This document shows, piece after piece, positions 13,607 to 26,800 of a DNA stretch of 64,000 nucleotides; position 1 is the stretch's first letter, and every line of letters starts with the position of its first letter. The DNA is from Macquaria australasica (Eukaryota; Chordata; Actinopteri; Centrarchiformes; Percichthyidae). The position numbers and the translations under genes were made by a program. The stretch is from positions 1 through 64,000 of the forward strand of contig SEMN01000125.1 in assembly GCA_005408345.1 (NCBI GenBank). The letters run 5' to 3'. Under the pieces are notes generated by a model, which saw only the letters and a program-made list of their open reading frames with translations, was not told the origin of the DNA and searched no databases.

Positions 13607-15374
13607 TAGTACAGGTGTTTATTTGTGACAAGATGCTTTCAATTCAGTTGTTAGTGTTGCCCTCATGACCCTTTTTTATGGAGTCCCAAAGTGTTTAAAA
13701 AAAAAAAACAATCACATAAATAACTACAGACAAAATTAATAACACAACCCTAAAATTGTGAAATAATCCACTAGAGTAAATGTTTACAACTTAGGTCATG
13801 ATTGTAAAATGATATTTTTAGCCAGCTTCTTGGCACAGTTTACTGCAGCAGTTTTTATTTCACAATTCATTTTCTCTCGATGATCGTTACTAGTGCCACT
13901 TTTCATCACACAGTTATGTGATTGCCTGTTGTTTCTGTCTGAATAAGCAAATGAATAAAAAAAGAAACAATAAATAAACAGTTATTGTGAAAAGGAGTTA
14001 AATTTAATAGCATTTTACAATAATGAGCTGAGACAAATACTAAAACTACAACTGCTACATTGAAAATAATGAAAAAAATGTGATAAAATAAAATAACAAT
14101 TTCACGGGAGTAATGTGATCTCATAAATGCAGATCTTTAGATCACATTTCAGGAATCATTTTTTAAAATGAAAAGTGTTCAGTCTTCCTTTCCAGCACAG
14201 CAGTAATTGTTCATGGCAGTTTGTCTCAGGTCAAACAACCTGGCTTTAAGGCAAGGTCTCCATCTGGATACATGTGCAGCCTCATTTTACACAAAGCTGA
14301 TTTACAAACAGCATTCACATTTCACTTTAATACTGTATTCAGTCAGTGTTTTATTCACAAAGAATTTTTTCTTTGTAAATCAGTTAACAAGGAAGCACTG
14401 TATCTCACATGAAGATGGTTAAGACACTAGAAAACAATCAAACAATGTCGTAAAATTGCAAGAAAATACAGGAAATGTGCTCATTTCACCAAATTATATG
14501 CGATTAGCTGATGAATCACTGTGAGTCAAGCTAAATGCCTCTCAATTGCTGGCTAGAGAAAATAGTTGGCTATGAACAACTGGGAAAATATCATTAGCAG
14601 CAGTTTACAGCCAAAACCAAAGTCAACTGGTGGTTCATGTTTTGTGGATTTAACTATATTTGGGGAAATAATTATCATGTTTTTGGCTACAGATGGTAAC
14701 TACTTCCACTGTGGTTGCCAATGAAAAGGAAATTGTCATCAAAGTCAAGACAAAGGCAAGTTTTTCTGTTCTGAGAAATGAAAAAAGCTGAGATTGACTT
14801 GGTGCCAGAGCTCAGTGAAGGATGTGTCTCAAAGCCTAATTATTTAGATAGATTTAACAGGGCAACTCAAATCGAATGGAGGTCTTTCAACAAAGAGCTC
14901 CTGATCTCCTCTGCTCGCAGGCTTCTGTCCATACTCATAAAGGCTGTGAGTAAATCAGAGCAGCAATCAGGCAAGGTGTTTTGACAGATATTAGATTAAT
15001 TAAAGCACACAGATGTGCGTTATGCAAAGCGTTTCTGCTAATTCATGTAATTGTTTGCTGAGTAGTAAAAGCAGGGGAGGAAACACTTTATGTGATTATG
15101 TTGTAATTTTCGGTGTGTCAAGACTGAAAGGGTGTTAATTTACAGCTTGGTCGCAGCCATCATTTCATCTCCTGTACAGGAGCCTATGTGTCATACATGT
15201 TGAGTCCAAACATGTCCTTTTAGAGACCCTTTAGTCTCACCATAATAATCTATTAGTAGTCTATTAGTCCCACGTTTTATGTGCAAACATGTCACCATGT
15301 CAAATCAACAGCAGATCTATCCAGAGCAAACTAAAGCTGATGAACACGTCTTGACATGTTGCTTTAGTAGAAAA
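13607..15374. other. Gene-free stretch
   Basis: AT-rich; no coding exon, RNA gene or dispersed family recognised. Short open frames at 14,207-14,422 and 14,778-14,984 lack any domain or splice context. Confidence 0.5.
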
Positions 15375-15720
15375 AAATAAATACTGAAATAGACTGAAAT
15401 ATTTCAACAACTATTGGATGGATTGCCGTGAACTTTTGCGCAGACATTCATGGTTCACAGAGGATGAAGCCTTGTGACTTTGGTGATCTTTTGCAGTTCA
15501 TCCAGTGCCATCAGCAAGTCAAACATTTGATTTGTCCAATACTTTGATTTATAACTAAATACATGCTAAACTTATAACATTCCCATCAGCCCCAGCTGTA
15601 GGCTACTTTGTGTTTAAGCTAATTTACAAGTGTTATCATGCTAAACTAGGATGGTGACCACTGTAAACAGTACTTTCTAACATCAGCATGTTAACATCAT
15701 CATGAAAATGTTGATATTTT
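15375..15720 (-). repeat. Dispersed repeat family B, copy 1
   Basis: Contains ATTTCAACAACTATTGGATG and, further on, AACATTCCCATCAGCCCCAG and AGCATGTTAACATCATCATG. Its reverse complement matches the element at about 31050-31245 (TAGTTGTTGAGATATTTCAA and the TTAGCATGCTAACATT region). Non-coding. Its resemblance to a repeat common in teleost genomes is from memory only. Confidence 0.65.
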
Positions 15721-16066
15721 TAAACGTAAACTAAAAATCCATCTATTTAGTCTGGCTTTTATGTAGCGTTTTATAATTTTATTATTTATATTTATTTTAT
15801 TGACTTTATTTTAGTCTAATTTTGTTGTCAACATTTTACTGCTGATTATTGTGATTATTTTATTTTGTTAACATTTTGCTATTTAACTATAATCTCTTTA
15901 TTTTGAGTAATATTTTATCATTTTAAATGGTATGTTGTTTTGGTGAGCATTAGTCTCTAAATCTATTTTTAACATCCTATGTTTTGTCAATTGCTTGTAA
16001 AGCACTTTGAATTGCATTTGATTTGTTTGAAAGGTTATATAAATACATTTTGATTGATTGATTGAG
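15721..16066 (+). mobile_element. LINE 3' end fragment with (TTGA)n tail
   Basis: Begins with a relic of the reverse transcriptase C terminus (codons resembling KPSIYLVWLLCSV), then an AT-rich 3' UTR, then AAAGCACTTTGAATTGCATT, GGTTATATAAATACATTTTG and the tail ATTGATTGATTG. This is the standard 3' architecture of fish L2/CR1-type LINEs. Confidence 0.7.
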
Positions 16067-16699
16067 AACATGTTAGCCTTCTGACGATAGCTCAAAGTAC
16101 TGCTGTGCCTAAATACAGCCTCACAGAACATGACTGTAGACTCTTATTCTCAAACATTTTGATTGCATGATGCCAGTATTACTGAACATATTGGCCTATA
16201 ATACCTAGCATTTTACTGAAAACACCCTAGTTATCAGTTTTTTGTATCCGTCACTGTTTATAAATTAGCTTGTTTTATACCTTTGCTGCATTTTTTCTAA
16301 ATGTGATGCATGTGGTGTTCAGTGGTGAAGATGTTTCTTCATTTGCTTGTGTTTAAGTCTTTTTACAAGTTTTTTTGTTGTTGTTTTTTTTTACTGTAGT
16401 GCATTGAGCTTTTTATGTCACCATATTATTTACTACAAATCACACATGCATAGCTACATAGGCTACAGCTAACCACTTTGCAAACAGTGCTGCTTTCCAC
16501 CATTCCAGGCCTTCATTGATTTCCAGTCATTTCTGAAACTCATGAAATCTACCGTTTCTAACTATTAGTAGCCACATGCTTCAATTGTATAATTTTGGTC
16601 AAAATTACATTATTGTTATGAGGTAATAAGGTGTAGACTTTTCAAATCAGTCTGCACTTAGTCTGCTTTATTGTGCAACTATAGGCTAACGTAACATTA

Positions 16700-16925
16700 A
16701 CAAAAATTCCTGCAGACTTGTTCACTGTGATTTATTGCACAACTTAAGCAAGTTTCAACAGGAGTAGATTTTAATACTCTACAGAAATGACTGAAAACCA
16801 ATGGATGTTTGGAAATGTAGTCAAAACTGTATAGTTTGCATTGAAAAATGGTCAGCAAAAATTATAGTACATCATATTTAATAGAAAGTAAACTTGCGAA
16901 CACACATGTCCTGTTAGGGTACATC
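16700..16925 (+). repeat. Dispersed repeat family C, copy 1
   Basis: Shares ACAGAAATGACTGAAAACCA, AAAATGGTCAGCAAAAATTA and an AAACTTGC-ACACA segment with 58700-58905 in the same order and orientation. Non-coding and unclassified. Confidence 0.75.
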
Positions 16926-17202
16926 TGACTTCAATTCGGTAATACTGGTTTAAAAAACAATCATTACCTTGAACTCACAGTGTAAACGTGTTTCCTTTTC
17001 AAACTCAACTTAATTTAACTGCCATCTTTTATTTAATTTAATTGAATTTTGCTAAATAGTTCTGTAGGTTTTATAGTCTCTGTAAGGCACGAATTCCACT
17101 GCAGTTGGATATTCTTCTGGCTCCAGCATCCAGTCTTTAAGATGCAATTTAGATGTTGTGAAAACAATGAGGTCAGCCAGAGGATCCTGAGATGAGATAT
17201 AA

Positions 17203-17204
<2 letters not shown>

Positions 17205-17272
<68 letters not shown>
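17205..17272. repeat. (CT)34 microsatellite
   Basis: Uninterrupted CT dinucleotides over 68 bp. Confidence 0.98.
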
Positions 17273-17276
<4 letters not shown>

Positions 17277-17586
17277 CAAAAGCTGCTCCTGAATGATTTC
17301 CAAGAGGTTTATAAAGCAGCTCCATAAATCTGTCACTGAGTGAAAGCACTGCTAAAGCAGCTGTGCAACAATGGCCACATTTATATTTTACTTTTCATGT
17401 TGGCATACAGTTTAGCCTTTCTGCTCCAGTGGAAAGGGAACCACTAAATCTGGCTTTTTCCTTTTAAAAAAAGAACTATTATCTTTCTTAACAACAGCTC
17501 CTGCATGATGAGGGTCATTTTTAACCATATACACAAAGCTAGTAAAATAAAATAACTGGATAATTCTTACTGATTAAAGTCATTTG

Positions 17587-18067
17587 CATTTAAAGGACAA
17601 GGTTGGCATTGCCGTATATTTCTTGAAAGGACCCAAACCAACAGTCCATCTCTCTCAACCTGGAAATAAATCTTTAATATCGACTCACTAAAATAAAGTT
17701 TCATTTTAACAAAAGGCCCAGTAATTTCCTAAAACGGCTGGGCACTGTAGTTATTAGCAAACGTCACTCAAACAGGAGTAAGTGGTGCATATGTTTGGGA
17801 CTATTTTCAATGGCAGATTAATACACATTAATACGCTCTATTTGAGTATTTATGGTAGCAGGACGTCATATGTGGGATTGACGCAAAATAGACTAGTGTG
17901 TGTGTTCATTGTAATGAAGGAACATGTCATCTAATGCTTCAGTGTGGCTCATTGGACAATAATAGAGGTCTATGGCACAGAGGAACACAAGCAATGCTTT
18001 TTATCTTTTTTGTGGCCTTTTTTGACAATAAAAAATATGGAATATCACCAGGCTTATCCTTTAAATG
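17587..18067 (+). mobile_element. Non-autonomous DNA element (MITE-like), family D copy 1
   Basis: About 480 bp with inverted ends: left CATTTAAAGGACAAGGTTGG, right CCAGGCTTATCCTTTAAATG, whose complement reads CATTTAAAGGATAAGCCTGG. Internal landmarks are GGGACTATTTTCAATGGCAG, AATGAAGGAACATGTCATCT and GTCTATGGCACAGAGGAA. Two more copies are at 47378-47875 (opposite strand) and 48381-48932 (same strand). No coding capacity. Confidence 0.85.
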
Positions 18068-18689
18068 ATTTATTTAATTTTCCCATTTCAGACGCTGACT
18101 GTCTTTCAGGATTTGGAGGTGGCATTATAAATCTGCTGTTTGAGATGTAAACATATTCAGATATTCAGCTTCAGTGGGAAAGCTGCCACTATCAGCCTCT
18201 CAGGGCTCAAATGATGTTAAATGTATATGTGGCTGTGGATGAGGAGATAGGAAATGTGGTGAGATTGTACTGTATGTATCATCTCTTCTAAAGCCACCCT
18301 CCAGACCAGCCAGTATTCATTATAGCTGAGATTTCAGCAAGAAACTGCTCTGCGTCAGTGAGCTCTCAGTAAAAATGAACACCACCAGCTGTCATCAAGA
18401 GCCTCTGATGGGACCATTATAGGCCACAAATAAATGGAATAATTGGGTTGTCTGACACAGAAATTGTGGAAAACTGAGCTTCATCCTATCATCAATAGAA
18501 ATGCAAATTTCCACAGGAAAAAAAAAGCAGCATGGAACAGATGGTCAAGACAAAACAAAAATTATTTTCATGGTTTCATGGTTGTCAGAACTGTCATGCA
18601 GTGAAAACCATTCAGTTCTGTTGATGGGCAGGCATGGACTTTAAACTTGCAGATGGTCTCACTGAAATCACATTGAAAGGACATTTTCT
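18068..18689. other. Gene-free stretch
   Basis: Nothing recognised. Confidence 0.5.
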
Positions 18690-19125
18690 TTTCTTTTTTT
18701 GTTTTTTTACCACATTTTTGTTGATGATGCTGCATTCACATGGAATCAGGCAGACGGTAGACGGCAGACGGACAACGCCTTCTGGACGGCACAGGAAAAA
18801 CAAAAACAGTCTGACGGAATGGCAGAAATTGGCACACCAACATGGCACACCTACATTGGGCGAGGACGGGGTACACCCTGGACTGGTCACCTGTCAATCA
18901 CAGGGCTGACACATAGAGACAGACAAACACTCACAGTCACACCTACAGGCAATTTAGAATCATCAATCAACCTAACCTGCATGTCTTTGGATGGTGGGAG
19001 GAAGCCGGAGTACCCAAAGAGAACCCACGCGGAGATGGAGAGAACATGCAAACTCCACACAGAAGGGCCCTGTTGCTGTGAGGCGACAGTGCTAGCCACT
19101 GAGCCACTGTGCCGCACATGGGGAG
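18690..19125 (+). repeat. Interspersed repeat of a widespread teleost type
   Basis: The second half (about 18,860-19,120) contains the well-known phrasing CCTAACCTGCATGTCTTTGG, ATGGTGGGAGGAAGCCGGAG, GAGAACATGCAAACTCCACA and GAGGCGACAGTGCTAGCCAC, found in many fish repeats. The first part (GGCAGACGGTAGACGGCAGA) is a separate, partly tandem GACGG-rich segment. The repeat gives a fortuitous 152-codon open frame (18699-19157), which I do not consider a gene. The transposon class is not assigned. Confidence 0.65.
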
Positions 19126-19734
19126 TTATAAAGAATGGAATAAAATATATTAAATAAAATTATTTTGTGTCTTTTATCTTATGTAATTATTCTAGTTATG
19201 CATGTAGCTATAAAATGCAGCTTTCTCTTAATATTCTATTGTAAACCTTTCCCTCCAAAAGGTCATTCATTCATTTCCAACACGGATAGTGAAAGGAGAA
19301 CTGCACTTGGGTGTATCTCTTGTTTATGTTGTAGCTTCTCATTGTCCAGATCGCCCATGTTTTCTCCTTGTGTGAGGGAGCTACATAACAAACTTACGGC
19401 AAAAAGTTACAATATTTTAACTTGGCGTCTACTGGTATTCTCTGCCGACCTCACCTAATTTTACCGTCCTGCTCTCGTCCACTAAAATGTATGTATATGT
19501 TTATCAAAGTCACATTAAATACATTTTGTAGGTGTGGGATTCAGATTCTGACCAATAACACGACTGCTGCCTTTTAAAAGGACCATACCAGTGTTATTAC
19601 ATGTAGCTGGCTCATGAATACAAACACCAGGGAGCAGTGAAATAATCTGTGAACTCAACGCTGACATACTTTTACCTCATAAAACTGATATGGGGAACAT
19701 GTTAGCGAAAACAGTTGTCCCACTCCTGAGGACA

Positions 19735-19890
19735 AAAGAACTGGCTATTTAGCTGCTAAACGCTCCACCAAGTTCACCTTCAACTTTGTCTGTCTGCAGT
19801 TTGGTGCTGAGCAGGTAGTGCACAGTGTGTTCATCAGAGCTTTTTTCTCTGCTGCTGGAAACGACGGTGATGAGAGCGGTCACTGTGAAC
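19735..19890 (+). repeat. Dispersed repeat family E, copy 1
   Basis: TATTTAGCTGCTAAACGCTC, GTTTGGTGCTGAGCAGGTAG and GATGAGAGCGGT match 33585-33745 in the same order and orientation. Confidence 0.7.
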
Positions 19891-20000
19891 CAAAACAGTA
19901 AAGCTGTAGGCAAGAAAAAACAAAACAATGAGCTAACAGACACTAAAATAACTCCATAATAATCTTCTGTGGGCTCGTCACTATGAGCAACCCCTTTCAT

Positions 20001-22326
20001 ATTTCACGTAGTCATTTAATCCGCTGTTAATATAAAGATTTTGATTAATGCAGTTTTAATGGTAAACAACTTCACTGTCCCTGTAAAAGTGCAAAATTAA
20101 GTTTACCTTAAAGTGTTGGTGTTTGATATAGAATTTTGGTAACTTTGGTTCGCCACTGCCAGACCATTCATTTTCCGAACTTCTTAGAGTTCAACAAAGT
20201 AACGCCAATGCAGCAAAATGTTGTTTCAAGGACCTTGGCTTCTCTACTCTGCTGTACTCATGACAGTGACTGCATCTGTGAATCATGTTCAAAAGTGGGT
20301 CTATGAATCATCCCAAGTAGTGACGTCCACCAGTGACAGCAGGTACATCTCTACGATGTTAAAGGTCCCCTCTCCACTCCAAAAAACCCCACCCCTCTGT
20401 GATTAAGGCCACAATATATAGCCACATCTACACCAGAAAACACGCATCAGTGTTTTATAACACATTGTCATAGTTATTATTATCATCATCTCTACAGTCA
20501 AGTACAAGATCGAAAAGATCATCAGCTTGGGGAAGTTATAATTAGTATTAGTATTAAACAGGATGAAAGAGGCTATTCTACATAATTAATACTTTTACTT
20601 TTAATACTTAAAGTACATTTAGCTGATAATATACTAGCTGTTCTTATACTCATGTTTTATTACAGGATTTATACTTGAGGTATTTGTGCTTTACATAAAT
20701 GGTATCTAAGCACTTGTTCTGAAAAGTGCTGTGCACATTAAGTTTAATGGTACTAAATGTTGTGAAATGAGCTAAAATGCAACAGATGGTATAAGACAGA
20801 ATTATGTGCAAATAATTTTAGCCAGCAAAATATATTCCCTTATGCATTAGAAATATATTTTTCATGCATAAAAATATTCCCTATTATAACATATTTAATA
20901 ATACTTTTGCAATATATTACTGTATTCAATATTATATTTTGCAGGAATAGCATTGCTGCTTTTCATATACTGTACATAGTATTGCATATGATTTGATATG
21001 ATATTTTGAATGTAAAACGTAGGTATAATATTGGGGAACATATTTACATTTATTGAAATTTTCTTACATAGAGTTTTACCGTATATTTTAATTGATTATA
21101 TTTTCCAGCATTATTTTAGTTACTTTATGTTTGTTCTATTTCTTTAGTGAAAGTTGTTGATTTTGCCAACTTTAGAGAACAAGTATCTTATTTAGAACAG
21201 CAAATCCATGTGGCCAAGATCAGATAATAAATAAGATGTGACTTGGTTCTCAGAAAAACATGACATCAGAGTCACGTGTGAGGGAGAAAGTTGGACAAAT
21301 TGGACACATCAAGCTGCAGTGTGAATAGCTGTTATCTTTGTGCAGTTAAATAATACCGGTCCTCTTTCTACGCACGCAAGACCACAAGCAGCAACTCATT
21401 ACCTGAGGGGTTGGCCTAAGACAAGAATGGAGTTTTCAAGGATCACTGCAAAGCCACTCAGATCACTAAAGGCAACACAGCCCCAGTAATTGTTGGATGC
21501 TCCCATTGTATCAAACACTGTTCTCCCTTAAGTAGCCTGGGAGATTTCTTTTAATGGGCTTTTTTCCAGCTTTGACTCTTTGACCTGCATGATGGACAGC
21601 ACAGAAGCAAACTTTGATATTCCAAAGACAAGCATCCAACGTTAAAGCAACAGGTTGAGCTCCTGACATTTCTTTTAGAAAAGTTTGCTGTGAGACAGAT
21701 TTATTAAGATTTGGACCCATACTACCTGACATGTTGATGCACATTTTTCTTTTCCTTGTTTGGTATGCAACATCCCAAACTCCCATTCAAGGGTTTGTTT
21801 CTTCTGAACAACAAGCAGAAGACTTTGGGCCTTTCTCAAACCACTCTCTCCCTACCCACTTCCACTCCGTTTGCGGATTCACATGGAGGGTCCGCCATAT
21901 CAAGTGCCATCCCAAAATGTAGTGGGGAGTGGAAGTGGGTTATAAAACCCTCCAACAGCGAGTCTACATCGATGCTGACTTACTGACCACGTGCAACACC
22001 GTGTTTTCATCCCTGAAGACGCTCTGTACAAAAATAAGTTCCGTGCAACTACCTGTACAAACTGCTCAAACTAAGATAGACATTTAATATTGTCATGAGA
22101 TGAGATGTTAACTTACATTGTATTTAGGATCAAATATAAGAAAAACGGTAGACGTGTTGTATATTTACAGGGACTGTTGCAAAAACCAAGCAGATTATAA
22201 ACATCAGAGTGAATAGTTCATGGCAACAGTTGCCACTTCCGAAAGATGCTGATACGAAACCATGGTTACGAAATGTCACGACAGTCCCTGTTTCCGCTGG
22301 AGAGTTTGTCCCAAAGCTACTACACC
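20001..22326. other. Gene-free stretch
   Basis: Very AT-rich from about 20,450 to 21,200. A more GC-balanced part at about 21,830-22,030 could be another repeat. No coding exon recognised. Confidence 0.5.
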
Positions 22327-22798
22327 TTACAGGTGGGGTAGGCAGTTTTCTTTTGGCGTCATTGGGCAAAAATGCCATATTAACCGTGCAGCATATTGTA
22401 ATTCAAGTGGTCTGAGAGCAGACCTCTACTTCAGCCCCCCTTCTTGCCTCTGTTTTCAGGCTTCAGAAAATCTATCCCGTGGCAGTAGACTTTAGCCAAT
22501 CACAGGTTATTTCAGAGAGACAGTGCATTCGTATTGGCTAAGCTACAAGAGCAGATGCGCATGCACGTCCCTTCAGACGGTGAAAGCCTGATATAATGGC
22601 GTAACATCCTGCAGAAAATCCTGAAACTTGTGATACATTTCCAACACCTCCTTTGCCTACAGCGGTGTATAGTACAAAACAACACGTCCCGGCTCCACAC
22701 GGAGCTTCAGGCTCATTATGTTTGATGACATGACGCTCCTAACAACAAGTGGCAAAGATGCATGATGACAAACAGTGGGGAATAACTTTTGACGGGGG

Positions 22799-22831
<33 letters not shown>

Positions 22832-23153
22832 TGTACTAGCCTCTCTTCCCGCTGCTGGACGGCCTTGCAGCTGCCTCTGAAGCCTGGGGTGCTCTGCTCT
22901 GCGGCCGTGAAGCGCTGGAGGGGCGTCTTTGAGAAGACAAGTCGCGGTGGGAGGGACCGCGGTCTCGGTGAGGCTCACGCTGTGGAGAGCGAGCCCTACA
23001 AGGGATACGGTTTCGCAGGGGAACCGACTCCTTCTGCTGCCGGTCGAAGTTGTGGGTTTGGTGGCAGGGGCTTAGCGGAGTGATACGAGGCAGCAGAGAG
23101 AGAGGAGGAAGGTTTTGTCTAGGTTGCACAGATTCTGCCTACCCCAGCTTTAA
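22327..23153. mobile_element. Non-autonomous DNA element with terminal inverted repeats and GC-rich interior
   Basis: Left end TTACAGGTGGGGTAGGCAG (22327-22345) and right end CTGCCTACCCCAGCTTTAA (23135-23153) are inverted repeats matching at 17 of 19 positions. The 827-bp element contains a (TG)n tract and a CpG-containing region at about 22,850-23,090 that gives open frames on both strands (91-97 codons). These frames have no domain and look like compositional artefacts. Superfamily not assigned. Confidence 0.7.
22801..22830. repeat. (TG)15 microsatellite inside the TIR element
   Basis: Uninterrupted TG dinucleotides. Confidence 0.95.
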
Positions 23154-26100
23154 TGAAGGGTGCTTCATTCACCTGTGAGCGAGCTACAAACAGAGTAACG
23201 GAGTCGGAGTCTGGAAAGGCCGTTTCTCTCATTAAATCTAGACTTGCTTTCCTTTCGTCACTTTGATTTAATTCCTATTTAGTTAGTGTTGTAATTCCGC
23301 ATTTGACTTTGAGATAAACACTATCAGAGCAGGAATTAATATCTCAACACAATCACAGCACTGTGCTGTATCTCAGCTACTCTCAGTAGCACTGTTTGAG
23401 TAACACATTCTGTGCATGCCATTTAAAAGTCGATTACTGTTCTCTCCACTGTTGACAAATGGGAACAGTGAACTCCAAAGAAGGACATCTAATCTCTCAC
23501 TTCTCACTTGAGGTTTCTGGTAACACATCTAGTACCGGTTCCTGCATACCTCAGATTCCACAGACCTCTAAAGTATTTACCTCTGACCATTTTCCTGGCT
23601 AAATATTATCTAATTTTGGTGGATTTAAATAGGCACTTCCAGACACCTTTATTTGCTTCAGAAGGACCTCCTCTGTAATGGAACATTTTGGTCAACTGCA
23701 TAAAGAGAATATTTCATGTTTCTGAGATGACATCAAGGACAGCCTCTCCTTGTATACACTGCAGACCTACTCAGTACGTCTACGTGTGTTGTTGTTTTTC
23801 TTCTCTGTAGCGTGAGAGCATTTAGTGGGTTTTGAAGAGCTCATTCATCCCTTCCTGTGGCGACTAAGCTCATTTCTTACACATTGAAAAGAAGCACTGA
23901 CTGTGGTGGGAGAGTGTTCAAGTGTTTATACCCACACATTCCCCCTGGGCCATCTTACAGTTCCGGCAGCTAAATCTATTTCAAAAGCTTACGTAAGCCA
24001 AGCCATGGCCACAGTGCCAAGTCCCATCAAACCCGTAGGGGTGCCTGGTGTGTGAATAAAATTTCAGAGAGGAGACGGTGAATATGTTTGACCTTTTGTG
24101 AGGTGCACGGTGAGGGCCTGCCTCCTGATCTCTCCAGGGCATTAACCTTATCTCAGAGTCACATAATAGCCTATTGACTGCTGTGCATATCTATCCTGTG
24201 GCTTCAAGTTCAATGGCTGCTGATGTCTTTTTCTCTGGAAGGACTTTTTTGGTACAGCATGGCATTAACACCACTGGGATTAGGGGTTCATTTCCTACTG
24301 GTGCCACTAGTGCTACCACATTTATGCATTCATGATGTGTGCAAATGGGCTAAAATGAGCCATTTAGTACCTCTATTAAATATGCTTTAATTTTGAGTAA
24401 CAACTGCTATTTACTTAACTTTTGAAACTTTTCAAAGGAGAAATAACACATTCCTCCTCTTCCAAAATAAAAGTTAAAGTCATAAGAAATAAAACACACC
24501 CTTTTTTCTGCTCTGTCCCACTTGATCCATAGACTTTACATCTTTTATAATGGAAGTCTCAGGAGAAAAACGATTTTGGAGTGCAGAGGATTTTTAGTTG
24601 CAGCACCGTGGTTGGCCACTGGAGTAAACTGGCTGAGTGCTGGCACTGTCTCCAGCTCTCTTAATACATCCAACTTTAAACAGATTTTGTCGTGTAACAT
24701 TACTGAGTCAGTTTGCTGTCTTTATGACTCTTAAACTTGCACCACTGAAAAACACATCAATGATTTTATCACAGAAGTTAACCAAGAAGCAAGTACACAA
24801 AGACAGGTAAATTAGTTCCCAAAGCATAAAGCAAACTCTAACTAAATTAATCTCCTTCCATCCAGGCAGCTGTCAGTTTCCATCTGCTAATGACTGTGAA
24901 CATTTGGCTGCCTTCATTTTTTGTGAAAGTTAGTAATTATTATGTCATTTGATGTTGTCAGTTGCAGGCATAAGCCATTTTGTCACCTTGGCAGTGCATT
25001 TAACACTGCTCCAAGTTCCCAGATCTGACAGTCGGCTACCAAAAGCATTGCATTCATGAGTTATTTTGTTATCGTGCATTATGTTTGTCGAAATCAAAAC
25101 TTTTTTAACAAGTCATCTTCTCTTCTGACATAAATACCATAAATACCCCATAATTGCCTCAACTTGCCCACGGGCTCATCTTTGCTCCTCCACTACTATA
25201 AAATGACTTGGATTCAAGCTGTATTTGGGGTTTAATACTGCTGAGACACATGCACTCACAGCACATACATCCCCCCATATTGGATCAAATGTCAAAGTTC
25301 AGAGGTCTAATGTTGCATCATGAAGAGTTAATGCCAGTCACTGGGCAACCTGGCAGTACATTGCAGCCATATTGTTCTCATGGTTTTGCATGGCACTGCT
25401 GCTTGTTTCAATTTAAGATCCACCTTAACACCTTAATCCCACCTTAATCCCCAAAGTCTTTTAATTTAAAATGCAAAAGTAGACAAAAGGGAAGCCTCGC
25501 TGCCATGAATCATGGGAAAGAAACATTTTCATTTTTGTCACTCTTGATCTATTAAATTGTATGTGGAAAGTGCAGATTAATTTTGAGTTATAACAGGATT
25601 TTCCTTCCCTCATTTCTTACATACATGCACAAACATATAGTAGCCTATAATATAATAATAGCCTATAAATAACTGACGTGTGTAAAGACATATTTTCCTT
25701 GTTTTAATAGATTAAAAAAAAATCCAGTAGAAGTAACCCAGAGGGATGATGTCTTTCTTTGCCAAATTCATAATGAAGAAGACATGAATGAATCTCAAAT
25801 TGACTCCATCCACGTGCTTTTCCCCCCAAACGCATTATACTACTGCACTGCTAATGATCAATAATGTGTTGACATTATTGGGAGAGCTGACTGGTTGTCT
25901 GTGAATCTCATGTTGAATCTTAATGGGCTGCTTTCTGCCGCTGTGGGTCGATGCAGAGGAGTATCCTCTGGAGCTGAGGCCCAGCTGAGGCCCAGCAGGC
26001 CTGGCATGGATCGGCGCATGTGAACGGGTTTCAAGAAATTATCTTTTGTGTAACAGCAGCCCTTAAAATGATAATCCACTGCAACATTTTCATCTTAAAT

Positions 26101-26430
26101 GAATCACTAGTAGCAATGCAGCTCAAGAGAAAGCAACTGACGGAAATTTAAACAACAGTAAAATCTTAAAATACATCTAAAAGAGGAGGGACATTAATAA
26201 AATGATGAAGTGTATATGTTAAAATTATAGTAGAGCAATAAAAACAGATTGTAATGTGACACAACAGTATTCAACCTGCATAAACTGCATCTGTTGTTTT
26301 GAACACCCAGTGTCTCACATGTCGTTCTTGGGAAAATTGTCTGGCACATTTGCACTTATTTGTTTGGGGTAATTGTGTGCTGGATTACAGAGCATGGGAT
26401 TTACTGCAGGAAACAATGTCAATAAAATAA
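23154..26430. other. Gene-free stretch
   Basis: No gene or RNA recognised. A perfect 11-bp tandem duplication (CTGAGGCCCAG twice) occurs at about 25,975-25,996. The rest is anonymous AT-rich DNA. Confidence 0.5.
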
Positions 26431-26434
26431 ATAA

Positions 26435-26800
26435 AATGGCCTATAAAAAGTATTCACTTTTATGTCTTAATATTTGCCAACTTTGAATCACGTTTGTTGG
26501 GATTAGACTTTTATATTCAATGATCACCAGAAAAAAGAGTCTTTAAAGGCAAAGTGAAAACAAATCTCTACAGATTCTTTAAAATTAAGTGCTAATATTA
26601 AACAAAAAAGTGTTGATTGCAAGTGTTAAGACAATATTTAGTACAGGCACCTTTGGTAGTTAGCAGATTCTGCATGACTGTGGCATTGTATAGGACCACC
26701 TACAAGCTTAAAATTAAAGCGAGCTTGACAGGAAAATGCAATTCAGTGGTCCATTCATTGTCTCCACTTATTGTCTCTCCCTATTCATCTTTGCACTAAA
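26435..26800 (+). repeat. Probable DNA-transposon-derived fragment
   Basis: Starts GGCCTATAAAAAGTATTCAC and later has TAGTACAGGCACCTTTGGTA, resembling a fish repeat family whose ends read TATAAAAAGTATTCACCCC. Only one copy is in the window and the other end was not found, so the assignment is tentative. Confidence 0.35.

Noticed and set aside
17052..17336. 94-codon frame with Arg-Glu repeat
   Set aside because: A (CT)n microsatellite read on the minus strand.
18699..19157. 152-codon open frame
   Set aside because: It lies inside an interspersed repeat with typical teleost repeat phrasing; no domain, no splice context.
22802..23129. Overlapping open frames on both strands of a GC-rich segment
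   Set aside because: They sit within a terminal-inverted-repeat element and partly in a TG microsatellite; open in both strands because of composition.
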